Assembly: GCF_023546765.1 (NCBI RefSeq)
Contig: NZ_CP097484.1
Coordinates: forward strand, 4,124,001-4,188,000
Direction of reading: 5' to 3'
Origin: Methylobacterium tardum
GTDB lineage: Bacteria; Pseudomonadota; Alphaproteobacteria; Rhizobiales; Beijerinckiaceae
Length of the DNA: 64,000 nt
Notes under the pieces: generated by a model
Told to the model about the DNA's origin: nothing
The model's database searches: none
Seen by the model: the letters and a program-made list of their open reading frames with translations, nothing else
In this document: positions 17,743 to 27,069 of the stretch, one piece after another
Numbering within the stretch: position 1 is the stretch's first letter
Layout of the letters: every line of letters begins with the position of its first letter
Program-made: the position numbers and the translations under genes

Positions 17743-17943
17743 TCAGCCCTGCTTGGCCTTCTTGTTGGCGTTGTGGTGCCCGATGGCGCAGCCCGCGGCC
17801 GCCCCCATCTTGCCGTGGCCGGCCACGTGACCGGCGACGCCGCCCACCACCGCACCTTTGAGGCAGCCCTTCGCCTCGGCCGGCGCACCGGCGAGAAGGG
17901 CGCCGATGGCCAGGGCGGAGGCGAGCGCGATACGATTCGTCAT
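17743..17943 (-). CDS. Small exported glycine-rich protein
   Basis: A 66-residue protein. A Sec signal peptide (IALASALAIGALLAGAPAEA, cleaved after about residue 24) precedes a glycine-zipper-like stretch, CLKGAVVGGVAGHVAGHGKM, then GCAIGHHNANKKAKQG. Two cysteines and several His could bind metal or form a disulfide. Similar small proteins are widespread in Hyphomicrobiales with no assigned role. It is transcribed after the LuxR gene (107-base gap). Confidence 0.72.
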   Translation of the reverse strand: MTNRIALASALAIGALLAGAPAEAKGCLKGAVVGGVAGHVAGHGKMGAAAGCAIGHHNANKKAKQG

Positions 17944-18049
17944 CAGAGGGTCTCCAGTCGTTGAGGTTCGTTCTGTCGTCCCCTGTCAAACGGTGCCGCG
18001 AGCTGACCCGTTCCGCCATCCGGGCCGGACGGCCCGGCGCGGCGGCTGG

Positions 18050-19153
18050 TCAGCGCGCGAGACCGGCGATCAGCCGGACGAGGTCCGACTGACGCGTCGC
18101 GCCGGTCTTGGCGAAGATCGCCTTCAGCTGCGAGCGGGCAGTCGCGGCCGTGATTGCGAAGCGGGCCGCCGCTTCCGCCAGCGAAGCGCCGCCGGAGACG
18201 GCCTGCGCCAGACGCGCCTCCGCAGGCGTGAGCCGGTAGGCGGCCTGAAGGATGGCCGAGGTCGGCACCGGCGCGGCCTCGGGGACGCTTCCCAGGAGCA
18301 AGGTGCATCCGCCCGCGAACAGTCCGCGGCTGGGCCCGACGAGCGGGACGACGTGGATCACGACCGGCGACGCGTCCTCGCGGGCCACGACCACGGCGGA
18401 GATCGGCGGCCGGCCGGCCGGGCGTCCTAACGCCTCCAATTGCCGGGCGGCCTCGGGCTCCGCGGCGGTGAGGCGTCCGCCCGCGAGCTTCAGGTCGCGG
18501 CCGAGCAGCGCGCCGAAGGCGGCGTTCCAGCACACCGCGCGTCCCGTGGAATCGAGGATCAGCGCCGCGCGCTCGATGACGTCGAAGGCCTGATTCATCC
18601 CGGCCAGCCGGGCCTTCTCGACCATCGCGGTGAGCAGGCCGGCTCGCCGGAGAAGGGGCGACAGGGCAGCCAGGCGCGTCTGCTCGTGCGGCTCGTAGGG
18701 CCCCTGCGCGATCGTCCGCTGCAGCGACAGGCACCAGAGCTGGCCCTTCACCTCGAACCCGATCCCCGCAAACCAGCGCAGGCCACGGGAGGCGAGCAGG
18801 TCCTGGTAGAACGGAAGCCGCGCGAATTCCTCGGGCGAGGTGAAGTCCTGATCGACCGCGATGCCGCGCTGGCGCATCAGCGGAATGCCGCGCAGCCGGT
18901 GGTCTTCGCGGTGCCAGCCCTCATCGAAGTAGCGGCGCGAGGCATCCGCCAGGGACGGCGTGCAGAGCGCATCGAGCGCGGTGCGGTCCGAACGCAGGAG
19001 CAGGGCGCCTTCGCTGCCGGACGCCCGCGAGGCCCGGTCGATCAGGTCGGGCCAGCGTGCGGCGTCGATCACCGCCTCCTCGAGATCCTCCCGGAAACGG
19101 GCCTCGAGGTCGTCCTGCAGGCGGATCCAGGGATCGTGGCTCACGCCGGCCAT
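18050..19153 (-). CDS. LuxR-type helix-turn-helix regulator with sensory domain
   Basis: A 367-residue transcription regulator. The C-terminal ~65 residues form a LuxR/GerE HTH (YRLTPAEARLAQAVSGGASL, then ITAATARSQLKAIFAKTGATRQSDLVRLI). The N-terminal part (20-170) is unassigned, and the middle (about 190-290, FDVIERAALILDSTGRAVCWN) resembles a PAS domain. No phosphoacceptor receiver domain is present, so activation by ligand or redox change is more likely than phosphorelay. It is followed by the small exported glycine-rich gene. The target is unknown. Confidence 0.85.
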   Translation of the reverse strand: MAGVSHDPWIRLQDDLEARFREDLEEAVIDAARWPDLIDRASRASGSEGALLLRSDRTALDALCTPSLADASRRYFDEGWHREDHRLRGIPLMRQRGIAVDQDFTSPEEFARLPFYQDLLASRGLRWFAGIGFEVKGQLWCLSLQRTIAQGPYEPHEQTRLAALSPLLRRAGLLTAMVEKARLAGMNQAFDVIERAALILDSTGRAVCWNAAFGALLGRDLKLAGGRLTAAEPEAARQLEALGRPAGRPPISAVVVAREDASPVVIHVVPLVGPSRGLFAGGCTLLLGSVPEAAPVPTSAILQAAYRLTPAEARLAQAVSGGASLAEAAARFAITAATARSQLKAIFAKTGATRQSDLVRLIAGLAR

Positions 19154-19514
19154 CGGACCCGTCCGCAGAGTCCAGGGGGTATCGATTCAGTCTTGATCTG
19201 TTCGAACGTCATCCCGATGGCAGACATCAGCCAAGCAACCATAATTCTGCCCGGTCCCGCAAGGCAATCGCTCGGTTTTTTACATTTTTGAATGCGGAAA
19301 TCTGACCGAACGATTGACCTTCGCGGTTATCGGGCCAGCCAACTGCGCCGGCATGGCCGTATCCGCTGATTTCGACTCACGAGGTACGTCCAAACAGTTG
19401 CGCCCGATTCGAACGGCCGCAACCGGCCCCGCTCCCGTGCGGGACCGGGGCGACGCTATCTGGAAGATCCGTCTTCGCGCAGATGTTCGGCGAACGGTGA
19501 GCCGCGCCGTCAGA

Positions 19515-19649
19515 CCCGGGCCGCGCAGCAGAGCCCGGACCCGGAGGGGCACGCCGGAGGCGGGCGATCCAGATCCGCTATCAGTACAGGATCCTGGCGC
19601 GTCGGCGGCTCTGGATTCCGGGTTCGCCTGCGGCGACCCGGAATGACGG
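19515..19649 (+). repeat. Intergenic repeat family C, degenerate copy
   Basis: The right part (ATCCTGGCGCGTCGGCGGCT, then CTGGATTCCGGGTTCGCCTG, ending CGGAATGACGG) matches the right arm of the repeat at 40447-40560. The left arm (GGGCCGCGCAGCAGAGCCCG) is partly preserved. Confidence 0.7.
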
Positions 19650-19758
19650 GGTCGGGGGTTTGCGATGTGGCGCTAGATGAAAGGATCGAGCGGTCCGCGC
19701 GAAGGCGCAATCGGAAACGCCTCCGTCGTCGCGGGTTCGGATGATGATCTCGGCCCCG

Positions 19759-19850
19759 CCGTCTTTGCGAGCGGAGCGAGGTAATCCAGCCGGCGCCACG
19801 ATCTGAGAAGTCGCGCCGCCCTGGGTCACTTCGCTGTGCTCGTGATGACG
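19759..19850 (+). repeat. Intergenic palindromic repeat family A, copy 3
   Basis: Begins CCGTCTTTGCGAGCGGAGCG and ends CACTTCGCTGTGCTCGTGAT-GACG. The core has CCAGCCGGCGCC and CGCCGCCCTGGGTC. Just downstream of the MFS stop. Confidence 0.78.
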
Positions 19851-19881
19851 GAGAGGGACACCTCACTCCCCGTGCCGCAGC

Positions 19882-21195
19882 TCATCCGGCCGCGTGCAGG
19901 CCGTCCACGAGCGGGCCCGCCGGGACCTCGTCGACGATCGGATCCTGGATCAGCGTCCAGTAGCCGAGGGCCGCGATCAGCGCGATCACCGCGCCCGTGA
20001 TGAACGCCATCGAGAAATGCCCCGTCCCGCCGACGATGAAGCCGGTCACAGTCGGGGCCAGGGCGCCGCCGATATAGCCGCCGAAATTCTGCATCGCGCC
20101 GAGCGAGGCCGTGCAATTGGCAGGCGCCGCCACGGAGGCCATCGCCCAGGCGGAGGACGAGCTCAGATAGACCAGGAACAGTGAGGCCGAGATGCACGCG
20201 ATGGCCAGCGTGTCGCTCGGCGTCAGGGCCGCCACCACGGTGAAACCCGCGGTCGCCACCAGGGAGGCGACCATCGGGATCTTGCGGCTGCGGATCGGAT
20301 CGACGCCGCGCCGGACCAGCATGTCCACGACCCGGCCGCCCAGGATGCCGCCCATCACCCCGAAGGCGAAGGGGATCGAGCCGATGAGGCCGGTCTTCTG
20401 CAGGGTGAAGTGCCGCTCGATCTCCAGGTAGCTCGGCAGCCACGCGGTGTAGAGCCACGTCATGTAGATGCAGCCGAAATAGCCGACGATCATGCCCCAG
20501 CTGGTGCGGAAGCCGAATAGCCGCCGCCACGCACTCCAGGTCACCGGCCGGCTGGCATTCGGCGCGTCGCCCTCTTCCAGGAAGGCGCGCTCCGCCGGGG
20601 TCAGATCGGTCTCGCGCGGGTTGCGGAACACGAGGTAGACGATGGCGGCGAGCACCAGCCCGGCCGCGCCCATGATCACGAACATCGCGCGCCAGCCGAA
20701 GCTCACCATCAGGAATGTGAGCAGCGGCAGGGCCAGGAAGGTGCCGAGGGAGGAGGCGCAGTTCCAGATGCCCGTGGCGGTGCCGCGCTGGCGGATGTTG
20801 AACCAGTCGCGGGAGACGCGGGCGCAGGTGGGAAAATGCGGCGCCTCGCCGATGCCGAGGACGATGCGCGCACTCACGAACTGCCAGAACGACGTCACGG
20901 CGCCGCCCAGCATCTGGCCGAGGGACCAGCAGGACAGGCCGAGGGTGAGCGTCAGCCGCGGCCCGAGCCGGTCGGCCAGCGCACCGGCCGGAAGCTGGGC
21001 GAAGGCGTAGGCCCAGAGGAACGCCGAGAGCAGCAGGCCCATGTCGGGGATGGAGAGGCCGAGATCCTCCCGGATCAGCGGGTTGGCCACCGCCAGGGTG
21101 GCGCGGTCGACGTAGTTGACGACGCCCGCGGTCACGAGGAGGGCGAGTGAGATCGTCTGGATGCGCCTCACGCGCGGCGTTGCGGCCAGGGCCAT
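19882..21195 (-). CDS. MFS transporter, anion:cation symporter family
   Basis: A 437-residue, 12-TM inner-membrane carrier of the ACS family (hexuronate, tartrate, phthalate or related organic anions). TM1 reads LLVTAGVVNYVDRATLAVAN, with the family's NYxDR signature, and the TM2-3 loop has AGALADRLGPR. The start at 21195 is preceded by GGAGGAGAAATCG, a good ribosome-binding site. No catabolic genes adjoin, so the substrate is open. It is divergent from the DHH phosphoesterase. Confidence 0.9.
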   Translation of the reverse strand: MALAATPRVRRIQTISLALLVTAGVVNYVDRATLAVANPLIREDLGLSIPDMGLLLSAFLWAYAFAQLPAGALADRLGPRLTLTLGLSCWSLGQMLGGAVTSFWQFVSARIVLGIGEAPHFPTCARVSRDWFNIRQRGTATGIWNCASSLGTFLALPLLTFLMVSFGWRAMFVIMGAAGLVLAAIVYLVFRNPRETDLTPAERAFLEEGDAPNASRPVTWSAWRRLFGFRTSWGMIVGYFGCIYMTWLYTAWLPSYLEIERHFTLQKTGLIGSIPFAFGVMGGILGGRVVDMLVRRGVDPIRSRKIPMVASLVATAGFTVVAALTPSDTLAIACISASLFLVYLSSSSAWAMASVAAPANCTASLGAMQNFGGYIGGALAPTVTGFIVGGTGHFSMAFITGAVIALIAALGYWTLIQDPIVDEVPAGPLVDGLHAAG

Positions 21196-21383
21196 CGATT
21201 TCTCCTCCCGGGATGACGGGCACCGTTGGGGTGCTCCGGGTCCGACCGGCCGTTGCTCGACTCGTGACGTCCCGCCCGCATTCTGCACCGATTGCGGGCG
21301 ACGGGAAGAGCCCGCCGCCCCTCGCCTCCCGGCGCCCGACGTCGTAGACCGCCCTCCTCCCTCATCCTCCGAGACCGCTCCGC

Positions 21384-22535
21384 GTGCGCCTGACCCAGAT
21401 CACCCACCACGACCTCGACGGCTACGGTGCCTCCACGGTGGCCGCCGCCTGCGCGACGGTCGAGCGCGTCGTCCACGTGCCGCGCTACAGCGATGTCGGC
21501 CCGGTCTTCGAGGACGAGATCAAGCGCCTCGGCCGCGCCGCCGAGAGCGAGATCCTCCTGATGACCGACCTCGGCCTGGAGGAGCAGACCATCGCCGGGC
21601 TGAAGAAGTTCGCCGCGATGAACCGCCGCCGCGACGAGGGCCGGACGCACCGCCTCGTGGTTCTCGACCACCACGCCTCGTCTCTCGACCAGTTGCGCCG
21701 CCTCGGGCTGGAGCCGGCCGCGGATCCGGAGCGGCCCGGCCTGAACCGGATCGATCTCGGCGATCCCGGGATCGCCGTGCTGATCGAGGAGGATCTCTGC
21801 GCCACGCGGATGACCTTCGATCATCGCGCCCTGTTCGCCAGCCACGAGCCCGAGACCGACCTGTCGAGCCTGCTCGCCGCGGTCGACGCCCTCGACCTCT
21901 GGCGCAAGGAGAGCCCCGCCTTCCGGGGCGGCCTGGCGCTGGACGAGCTGTTCTGGGATGTGGTGTCGAGCTTCGTGCCGGTCGGGCATCCCTGGCACGA
22001 CCGGTTCGTGTCCGACATCCTGCTCGGCGCCGCTGCGGCGCTGCGGGACGGCGCGGTGGCGGCGGAGCTGGAACGGCGCGCAGTCGCCATCCGAGGCGAC
22101 GTGGTCGACGCCCTGCTGCGCGACGCGCCGGACGACGATCCGGCGCTCACCACGCGGATGCGGCTTGCCCGGGCGCTCGCCCGCTCGGACGCCCTGTTCC
22201 GGCCGCTGAAGGACGGCACGCTCCTGTCCTTCGCCCTCGACTCGGGCACATTCCAGCGGGTCTCGGACCTGATCATGGATGCGGGCCGGGCGAAGCGCGT
22301 CGTCAACGTCCAGCGGATGGGGAACCTGTCGTTCCGCTCCAATGACGGCACGGCGCTCGACGGCGCCCGTCTGTTCCGCGGCGGCGGCCACCGGGACGCG
22401 GCTGGTGGCCGGCTTCAGAGCGGCTCAGCCTTCTCGATGGCGGACGCGATCGCCCAGGTGGAGCCGGTGCTGAACCCCGAGAAGCCCGCGGGCTCGGACA
22501 GTCCGTTCGCGGCGCTGAAGAACTGGAAGGGGTGA
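21384..22535 (+). CDS. DHH-family phosphoesterase
   Basis: A 383-residue cytoplasmic protein with a DHH domain (HHDLDGYGAS at 8-17; VLDHHAS with DHH at 95-97) and a DHHA1 domain ending in GGGHRDAAGG at 333-342. Related enzymes degrade nanoRNA, cyclic dinucleotides or pAp with Mn2+. It differs from RecJ in lacking the OB fold, and the HHDLDG start differs from NrnA. The start is GTG at 21384. The extra C-terminal tail (residues 343-383) is not conserved in NrnA. The precise substrate is unknown. Confidence 0.87.
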   Translation: MRLTQITHHDLDGYGASTVAAACATVERVVHVPRYSDVGPVFEDEIKRLGRAAESEILLMTDLGLEEQTIAGLKKFAAMNRRRDEGRTHRLVVLDHHASSLDQLRRLGLEPAADPERPGLNRIDLGDPGIAVLIEEDLCATRMTFDHRALFASHEPETDLSSLLAAVDALDLWRKESPAFRGGLALDELFWDVVSSFVPVGHPWHDRFVSDILLGAAAALRDGAVAAELERRAVAIRGDVVDALLRDAPDDDPALTTRMRLARALARSDALFRPLKDGTLLSFALDSGTFQRVSDLIMDAGRAKRVVNVQRMGNLSFRSNDGTALDGARLFRGGGHRDAAGGRLQSGSAFSMADAIAQVEPVLNPEKPAGSDSPFAALKNWKG

Positions 22536-22646
22536 GGCCGTCGGGCTCGCCCGTTCTCGCGCGCGCAGCGGAGCGGCTCAGGGTCGCACGCCATCGACTG
22601 TCGTGGGGGCTCTGGATCGCGTCGCTGCGCGCGGACGATGAACGGC

Positions 22647-23498
22647 CTAGAGCCGGAAATCCTCACCCAGATACAGCCGCCGCGCCTCGGGGTTCGCCAC
22701 GATCTCCTCCGGCGTACCCTCGGTGAGGATGCGGCCGGAATGGGCGATGTAGGCGCGGTCGATCAGGCCCAGCGTTTCGCGGACGTTGTGGTCAGTGATC
22801 AGCACGCCGATGCCGCGCTGCTTCAGGTGCTTCACCAGATCCTGGATGTCGCCCACCGCGATTGGGTCGATGCCCGCGAAGGGCTCGTCGAGGAGCATGA
22901 AGGTCGGCGAGGAGGCGAGCGCCCGCGCGATCTCGCAGCGCCGCCGCTCGCCGCCCGAGAGGGCGATCGAGGGCGACTTGCGCAGGCGCGCGATGTCGAA
23001 CTCCTCCAGCAGGGAATCCAGCTTGTGAGCGCGGGCCTTGCGGTCGGGCTCGACCACCTCCAGCACCGCGCGGATGTTGTCCTCGACGCTCAGCCCCCGG
23101 AAGATCGAGGCCTCCTGCGGCAGGTAGCCGATCCCGAGCCGCGCCCGCTGGTACATGGGCAGGTGCGTGATCGGCAGGCCATCGAGGGTGATATGGCCGC
23201 GGTCGGCCGCCACCAGCCCGGTGATCATGTAGAAGATCGTGGTCTTGCCGGCGCCGTTCGGCCCGAGCAGCCCCACGGCCTCGCCGGTGCGGACCGTCAG
23301 CCCAGCCTCGTGCACGACCGTGCGGGCCCCGTAGCTCTTGCGCAGGCCGCGCACGCTGAGGATGCCGAGACCGCCCTCCTCGGCCGCGGACCAGCCGTCG
23401 GACCCGGCAGCCTCCGGCGGCCGCGCGCGCCGGCCGAACAGCCGGCCGAGCCAGCCCGTATGGCCCGGCGCATCCTGCGGGCCAGCCTGAAATGCCAC
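22647..23498 (-). CDS. lptB: LPS export ABC transporter ATP-binding protein LptB
   Basis: A 283-residue ATPase that powers lipopolysaccharide extraction with LptFGC. Walker A is GPNGAGKTT (79-87), the signature is SIALSGGERRR and Walker B is FMLLDEPFAGIDP. The C-terminal part has the LptB-typical HNVRETL. The GTG at 23498, eight bases after the lptA stop, is the likely start; it adds a ~45-residue N-terminal extension with a Trp/Arg-rich segment (GWLGRLFGRRARP) before the domain start GILSVRGLRKSYG. It is the last gene of lptC-lptA-lptB. The rpoN that usually follows in Hyphomicrobiales is absent here. Confidence 0.93.
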   Translation of the reverse strand: MAFQAGPQDAPGHTGWLGRLFGRRARPPEAAGSDGWSAAEEGGLGILSVRGLRKSYGARTVVHEAGLTVRTGEAVGLLGPNGAGKTTIFYMITGLVAADRGHITLDGLPITHLPMYQRARLGIGYLPQEASIFRGLSVEDNIRAVLEVVEPDRKARAHKLDSLLEEFDIARLRKSPSIALSGGERRRCEIARALASSPTFMLLDEPFAGIDPIAVGDIQDLVKHLKQRGIGVLITDHNVRETLGLIDRAYIAHSGRILTEGTPEEIVANPEARRLYLGEDFRL

Positions 23499-23506
23499 GG
23501 CGCCGC

Positions 23507-24170
23507 TCAATCGACCTGCGCCTTCGGCTTGGGCGGCGGCTGCGTGCAGCCCTTCGCCTTGCCGTCCTTGGCGTCCGTCTTCTCGCCGGGGACGAACAGG
23601 GCCGAGACCCGGCCGCCCGCCACCGGATCCATGTTGGCCCGGCCGGTATTCATGTCGTAGACCAGCCGCTGCCCGCGGGTGACGTTCTGGCACTGGCTCA
23701 GCACCACGTTGCCGGTGAGCACGATCCGCTTGGCATCCTGGTCAAACACCGCGTGGTCGCCGGTGGCGACCTGATCCTTCTGCACGACCGTCACCGGGCC
23801 GGCGCAATCGACCTTCTGGATGCCGTTCTCGGCGGGGTTGCGGGGCGCCGCCTCGGCGCCCTCGTCCTTCGGCTCGGCCTTGGCGCCTTTGGCGGGCGCG
23901 TCCTTGCCGCGCTTGTAGGTGACCGTCATGGTCGAGCACCGGATGGTGCTGTCGCCCTGCACGGCCACGACGTTGCCGGCGAAAACCGCCTTGTTCTCCC
24001 GGTCGAACACGTCGAGCCGGTCGGCGTCGATCTTGATCGGATCCTTGCCGCTGCCGCCGATATTGCCGAAGGGCGAGATCCTTGCGCGCCGCGGGCTTCT
24101 CGGCCAGCGCGGGACCGGCCAGGAGCAGCCCGGCCGTCAGGGCGGCGCAGAGGCGGCGAGCGGCCCTCAT
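23507..24170 (-). pseudogene. lptA: LPS transport periplasmic protein LptA, apparent frameshift
   Basis: LptA forms the periplasmic bridge for LPS. The first frame (from ATG 24170) gives a Sec signal peptide (LCAALTAGLLLAGPALA) and then KPAARKDLA. The second frame (to 23507) gives FGNIGGSGKDPIKI, then ADRLDVFDRENKAVFAGNVV, GDSTIRC and VVLSQCQN, the OstA/LptA beta-jellyroll repeats, and a Lys/Pro-rich tail. They join near 24071, where one base too many (GCCC for GCC) breaks ...KDLA-FGN. The two frames make a full 221-residue protein. LptA is essential in most Gram-negatives, so an indel error is much more likely than a null allele. ATGA overlap with lptC. Confidence 0.88.
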
Positions 24171-24886
24171 CGGCCGACGCCCCCGGCCTCGGCATCCGAG
24201 GTCAGGATGCGGGCAGGCGGCTTCTCGGCCTGATCCTCGTTGACGATGACCACGTGGACGTTGCCCACGAAGGAGATCCGCTTGCCGCTCTCGGCGACGT
24301 CGAGGGTGTCGGCGTTCACCGTGGCCCGCGGGCTCGACACGGTGACGGGCTCCTGCGAGCTGATCGCCCCGGTCTTGAACGTCACGGCGGCCGAGCGCAG
24401 GCGCGCCTCCTCGCCCTTGTCGGTCCAGATCCGGATGTCGTCCTTCAGGTCGAGGGCTTCGCGGGCGGTGTCGAACAGGCCCGAGGCCGCCGAGAGCCGG
24501 GCGACGCCGCCTTGGTCGTCGGTGGCGATGTGGCCGCGCATCTGCTGCAACTCGATCTGGCTGGGCTTGCGCACATCCTGCAGGGCGGCATCCGCCGTCA
24601 CCTCGTAGCCGCGCGTGCCCTGGCGGAATCCCGAGAGCCGCGGGTTCTCCATGCGGACCTTCGAGCCCGCCAGCGTCACCGGGCCGACCGACACGCCCGG
24701 GAGCTTGGCGGCGAACGGATTGAACAGGTAGGCGAGCAACAGCGCCACCGAGCCACCGGCCGCCACGGGGATCAGGCGGCGCATCGTGCGCACGCGGTCG
24801 CTGTGGCGGTAAGCCCGGGCGTGGGCCCGAGTCCGCGCTGCCGCGACCGCCTGTCCGTTGCCGGCTTCAGCCTCGACCGGGTTCAT
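24167..24886 (-). CDS. lptC: LPS export protein LptC
   Basis: A 239-residue inner-membrane-anchored protein linking LptBFG to LptA. A single TM segment (LIPVAAGGSVALLLAYLFNP) follows a basic N-terminus; then comes the LptC domain (RLSGFRQGTRGYEVTADAAL, LRSAAVTFKTG, ATVNADTLDVAESGKRISFVGNVHV). The start MNPVEAEAG at 24886 is chosen over the longer frame to 24967, which has no homology. Its stop overlaps the lptA start (ATGA), as expected for translational coupling. Confidence 0.88.
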   Translation of the reverse strand: MNPVEAEAGNGQAVAAARTRAHARAYRHSDRVRTMRRLIPVAAGGSVALLLAYLFNPFAAKLPGVSVGPVTLAGSKVRMENPRLSGFRQGTRGYEVTADAALQDVRKPSQIELQQMRGHIATDDQGGVARLSAASGLFDTAREALDLKDDIRIWTDKGEEARLRSAAVTFKTGAISSQEPVTVSSPRATVNADTLDVAESGKRISFVGNVHVVIVNEDQAEKPPARILTSDAEAGGVGR

Positions 24887-25055
24887 GCAGCGTCCGTGAG
24901 GCGCATGTGAAGCGCGCGCGAGAGGGATCGGCTCAGACGCCTGCGGCCCCCACCGCGCCCGCGCCATCGGCCGGGCAATGATCCCGACCGGTGGCGAAGT
25001 TATGGCTTGACCATTTCCGAATGATCAACCGAACCCGCAAATGTCGGGCTCGAAT

Positions 25056-25071
25056 GTGTGTGGAGACACAC
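25056..25071. terminator. Small hairpin between htpG and lptC
   Basis: GTGTGT-GGAG-ACACAC, a six-base-pair stem with a four-base loop in the 231-base gap. There is no U-run on either strand, so it is only a candidate terminator or processing site for htpG. The lptC promoter must also lie in this gap. Confidence 0.3.
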
Positions 25072-25117
25072 GCCGCGCGCAGCCTCACGGCGACGCGGGG
25101 CGCGTCTCTCCGTAGTT

Positions 25118-26950
25118 TTACGCGCCGCGCGCCGCGGCCAGGGCCGCCGCCACCGTCCGCGCGAACGCGGCCGGGTCGCGGGGGCTGTCGCCGTCCTGGA
25201 TCCGGGCGAGGTCGAGGAGCGTGCCGGCAGCCTGCGGCACCTCGGATTCGGGCGAGGCGGCGAGCGCCCGAATCAGCGGGTGACGCGGATTGATCTCCAG
25301 CACCGGCTGGCCTCCGCCGGCCCGTCCGGCGCGGCGCATGAGGCGCTGCATCTGGAGGTCGGGGCCACCGGTGCCGGCCGAGAGCACCACAGCCGAATCG
25401 ACCAGCCGGTCGGTGGTGCGCACATCGGAGACTTCGGCGCCGAGCGCCGTCTTCACGGCGGCCACGAAGGCGTCGATGCCCTCCGGCGCTTCGGGCTGCT
25501 CACCGTCGAGGGCGAACTTCGACAGGTCGAGACCGCCCTTGGTGATCGAGCGCAGCGGCTTCTCCTCGAACGTGCCGAGCTGGTCCGGCCAGAAGGCATC
25601 GACGTGGTCGGAGAGGAGTAGAACTTCGAGGCCGCGGGCCTTGAAGCCCTCGAGCTGGGGCGACGATTTCAGCGCCTCGGCATCGTCGGCGACGAGATAG
25701 TAGATCGCCTCCTGCCCGTCCTTCATTCGGGACATGTAGTCGGGCAGCGAGGTCCAGCCCTCGACCGCCGAGGACCGGAAGCGCAGGAGCGGCGCGATCT
25801 CGCCCCGGCGCTCGAAATCCTCGTAGATGCCCTCCTTGAGGACCGCGCCGAAATTCTCCCAGAACGCCGTGTAGCTCTCCGCGTCCTTGGCGCGCGTCGT
25901 CAGCTCGGACACGACCCGGCCGGTCACGGCGCGGCGGATCCGCGCCAGGGCCGGCGTCGATTGGAGCATCTCGCGGGAGACGTTGAGCGGCAGGTCCTCG
26001 GTGTCGGCGACGCCCTGGACGAAACGCAGCCACGGCGGCAGCAACTCGGCCTCGTCGGTGATGAACATCCGCCGCACGTGCAGACGGACCTTGCTCTGCC
26101 GCTCGTTGTCGAGGGCCTGGAACGGCTTCGAGCCCGGCACGAACAGCAGCGCCGAGAATTCGAGTTGTCCCTCGGCGCGCCAGTGCAGCGTCGCCCAGGG
26201 CTTGTCGAAGTTCATGCCGATGGAGCGGTAGAATTCCTCGTACTGCTCCTCGGTGACCTCCGATTTCGGCTTGCGCCAGAGCGCGGTGCCCTGGTTAGCC
26301 GACTCGTCCTTCCCGTCGCGCACGACGGCGATCGGCACGGTGATGAAGTCGGCCCACTTCCGCACGAGATGGTCGAGGCGGTAGGGCTCGAGGTACTCGT
26401 CGGCATCCTCCTTGAGGTGCAGGACGATGTCGGTGCCGGGCTCGGCACGCGTGGCCGGCTCCAGCGTGTAGCTGCCCTGCCCCTGCGAGGCCCAGGTCCA
26501 GGCCTCGTCGCTGCCGGCGCGGCGCGACGTGACGGTGACCCGGTCGGCGACCATGAAGGCCGAGTAGAAGCCGACGCCGAACTGGCCGATCAGGCTCGGC
26601 CGGTCCTCGGCCTTGGCGGATTCCAGCGTCTGCGAGAAGGCCCGCGTGCCGGAGCGCGCGATGGTGCCGAGATTGGTGGCGAGATCCTCCTTGGTCATGC
26701 CGATACCGGCATCGGAGACGGTCAGGGTGCGCGCCTCCTTGTCGGGCGCGATGCGGACCTTGGCGTCCGGCGGCAGGGCGCTCGCCGCTGAGGTCAGCGC
26801 CTCGAACCGGCGCCGATCCATGGCGTCGGCAGCGTTGGCGACGAGCTCGCGCAGGAAGATCTCGCGGTCGGAGTAGAGCGCGTGCACGACGAGGTCGAGG
26901 AGCCGGCCAACCTCCGCCCCGAACTCGTGCCGCTCGATCGTCTCGCTCAC
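25118..26950 (-). CDS. htpG: Molecular chaperone HtpG (Hsp90)
   Basis: A 610-residue cytoplasmic ATP-dependent chaperone. The N-terminal GHKL ATPase has [37 protein letters not shown] and [15 protein letters not shown]; the middle domain has [11 protein letters not shown] and the C-terminal dimerisation domain ends ALAAARGA. The GTG at 26950 gives [14 protein letters not shown], the family start; no ATG fits. Heat-shock-like promoter elements lie at 26988-27015. It is transcribed in the same direction as kup upstream, 119 bases away. Confidence 0.95.
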   Translation of the reverse strand: MSETIERHEFGAEVGRLLDLVVHALYSDREIFLRELVANAADAMDRRRFEALTSAASALPPDAKVRIAPDKEARTLTVSDAGIGMTKEDLATNLGTIARSGTRAFSQTLESAKAEDRPSLIGQFGVGFYSAFMVADRVTVTSRRAGSDEAWTWASQGQGSYTLEPATRAEPGTDIVLHLKEDADEYLEPYRLDHLVRKWADFITVPIAVVRDGKDESANQGTALWRKPKSEVTEEQYEEFYRSIGMNFDKPWATLHWRAEGQLEFSALLFVPGSKPFQALDNERQSKVRLHVRRMFITDEAELLPPWLRFVQGVADTEDLPLNVSREMLQSTPALARIRRAVTGRVVSELTTRAKDAESYTAFWENFGAVLKEGIYEDFERRGEIAPLLRFRSSAVEGWTSLPDYMSRMKDGQEAIYYLVADDAEALKSSPQLEGFKARGLEVLLLSDHVDAFWPDQLGTFEEKPLRSITKGGLDLSKFALDGEQPEAPEGIDAFVAAVKTALGAEVSDVRTTDRLVDSAVVLSAGTGGPDLQMQRLMRRAGRAGGGQPVLEINPRHPLIRALAASPESEVPQAAGTLLDLARIQDGDSPRDPAAFARTVAAALAAARGA

Positions 26951-26987
26951 GGGTGATGCCTCCGCTGTGGGGAAAAACGCGGTGGCG

Positions 26988-27015
26988 ATATGCTTGCGAA
27001 CGCGGCCGTTTTCAA
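26988..27015 (-). promoter_or_regulatory. htpG: Candidate heat-shock (RpoH) promoter of htpG
   Basis: On the minus strand TTGAAA (27010-27015) is followed after 17 bases by CATAT (26988-26992), similar to the alphaproteobacterial RpoH pattern CTTGAA-N-CATAT. It lies about 40 bases before the GTG start. The match is imperfect (no C before TTGAAA). Confidence 0.35.
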
Positions 27016-27069
27016 TGCGCATGCCGGCCGGCTTCGGCCTCCGATGCGCGGCTCGCGCGCCGCGGCCGG

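Larger units (their letters stand above)
19154..19881. other. 728-base intergenic region without a supported gene
   Basis: It lies between the LuxR gene (minus) and the MFS gene (minus). The AT-rich patch at about 19190-19320 (TTGATCTG, ACCATAATTCTG, GGTTTTTTACATTTTTG) probably holds the LuxR-gene promoter. Then come a family C repeat (19515-19649) and a family A repeat (19759-19850). Several short ORFs cross it but have no start site or homology. Confidence 0.7.

Noticed and set aside
19280-19552. 90-residue minus-strand ORF
   Set aside because: Crosses the family C repeat and the LuxR-gene promoter region; Arg-rich with no motif.
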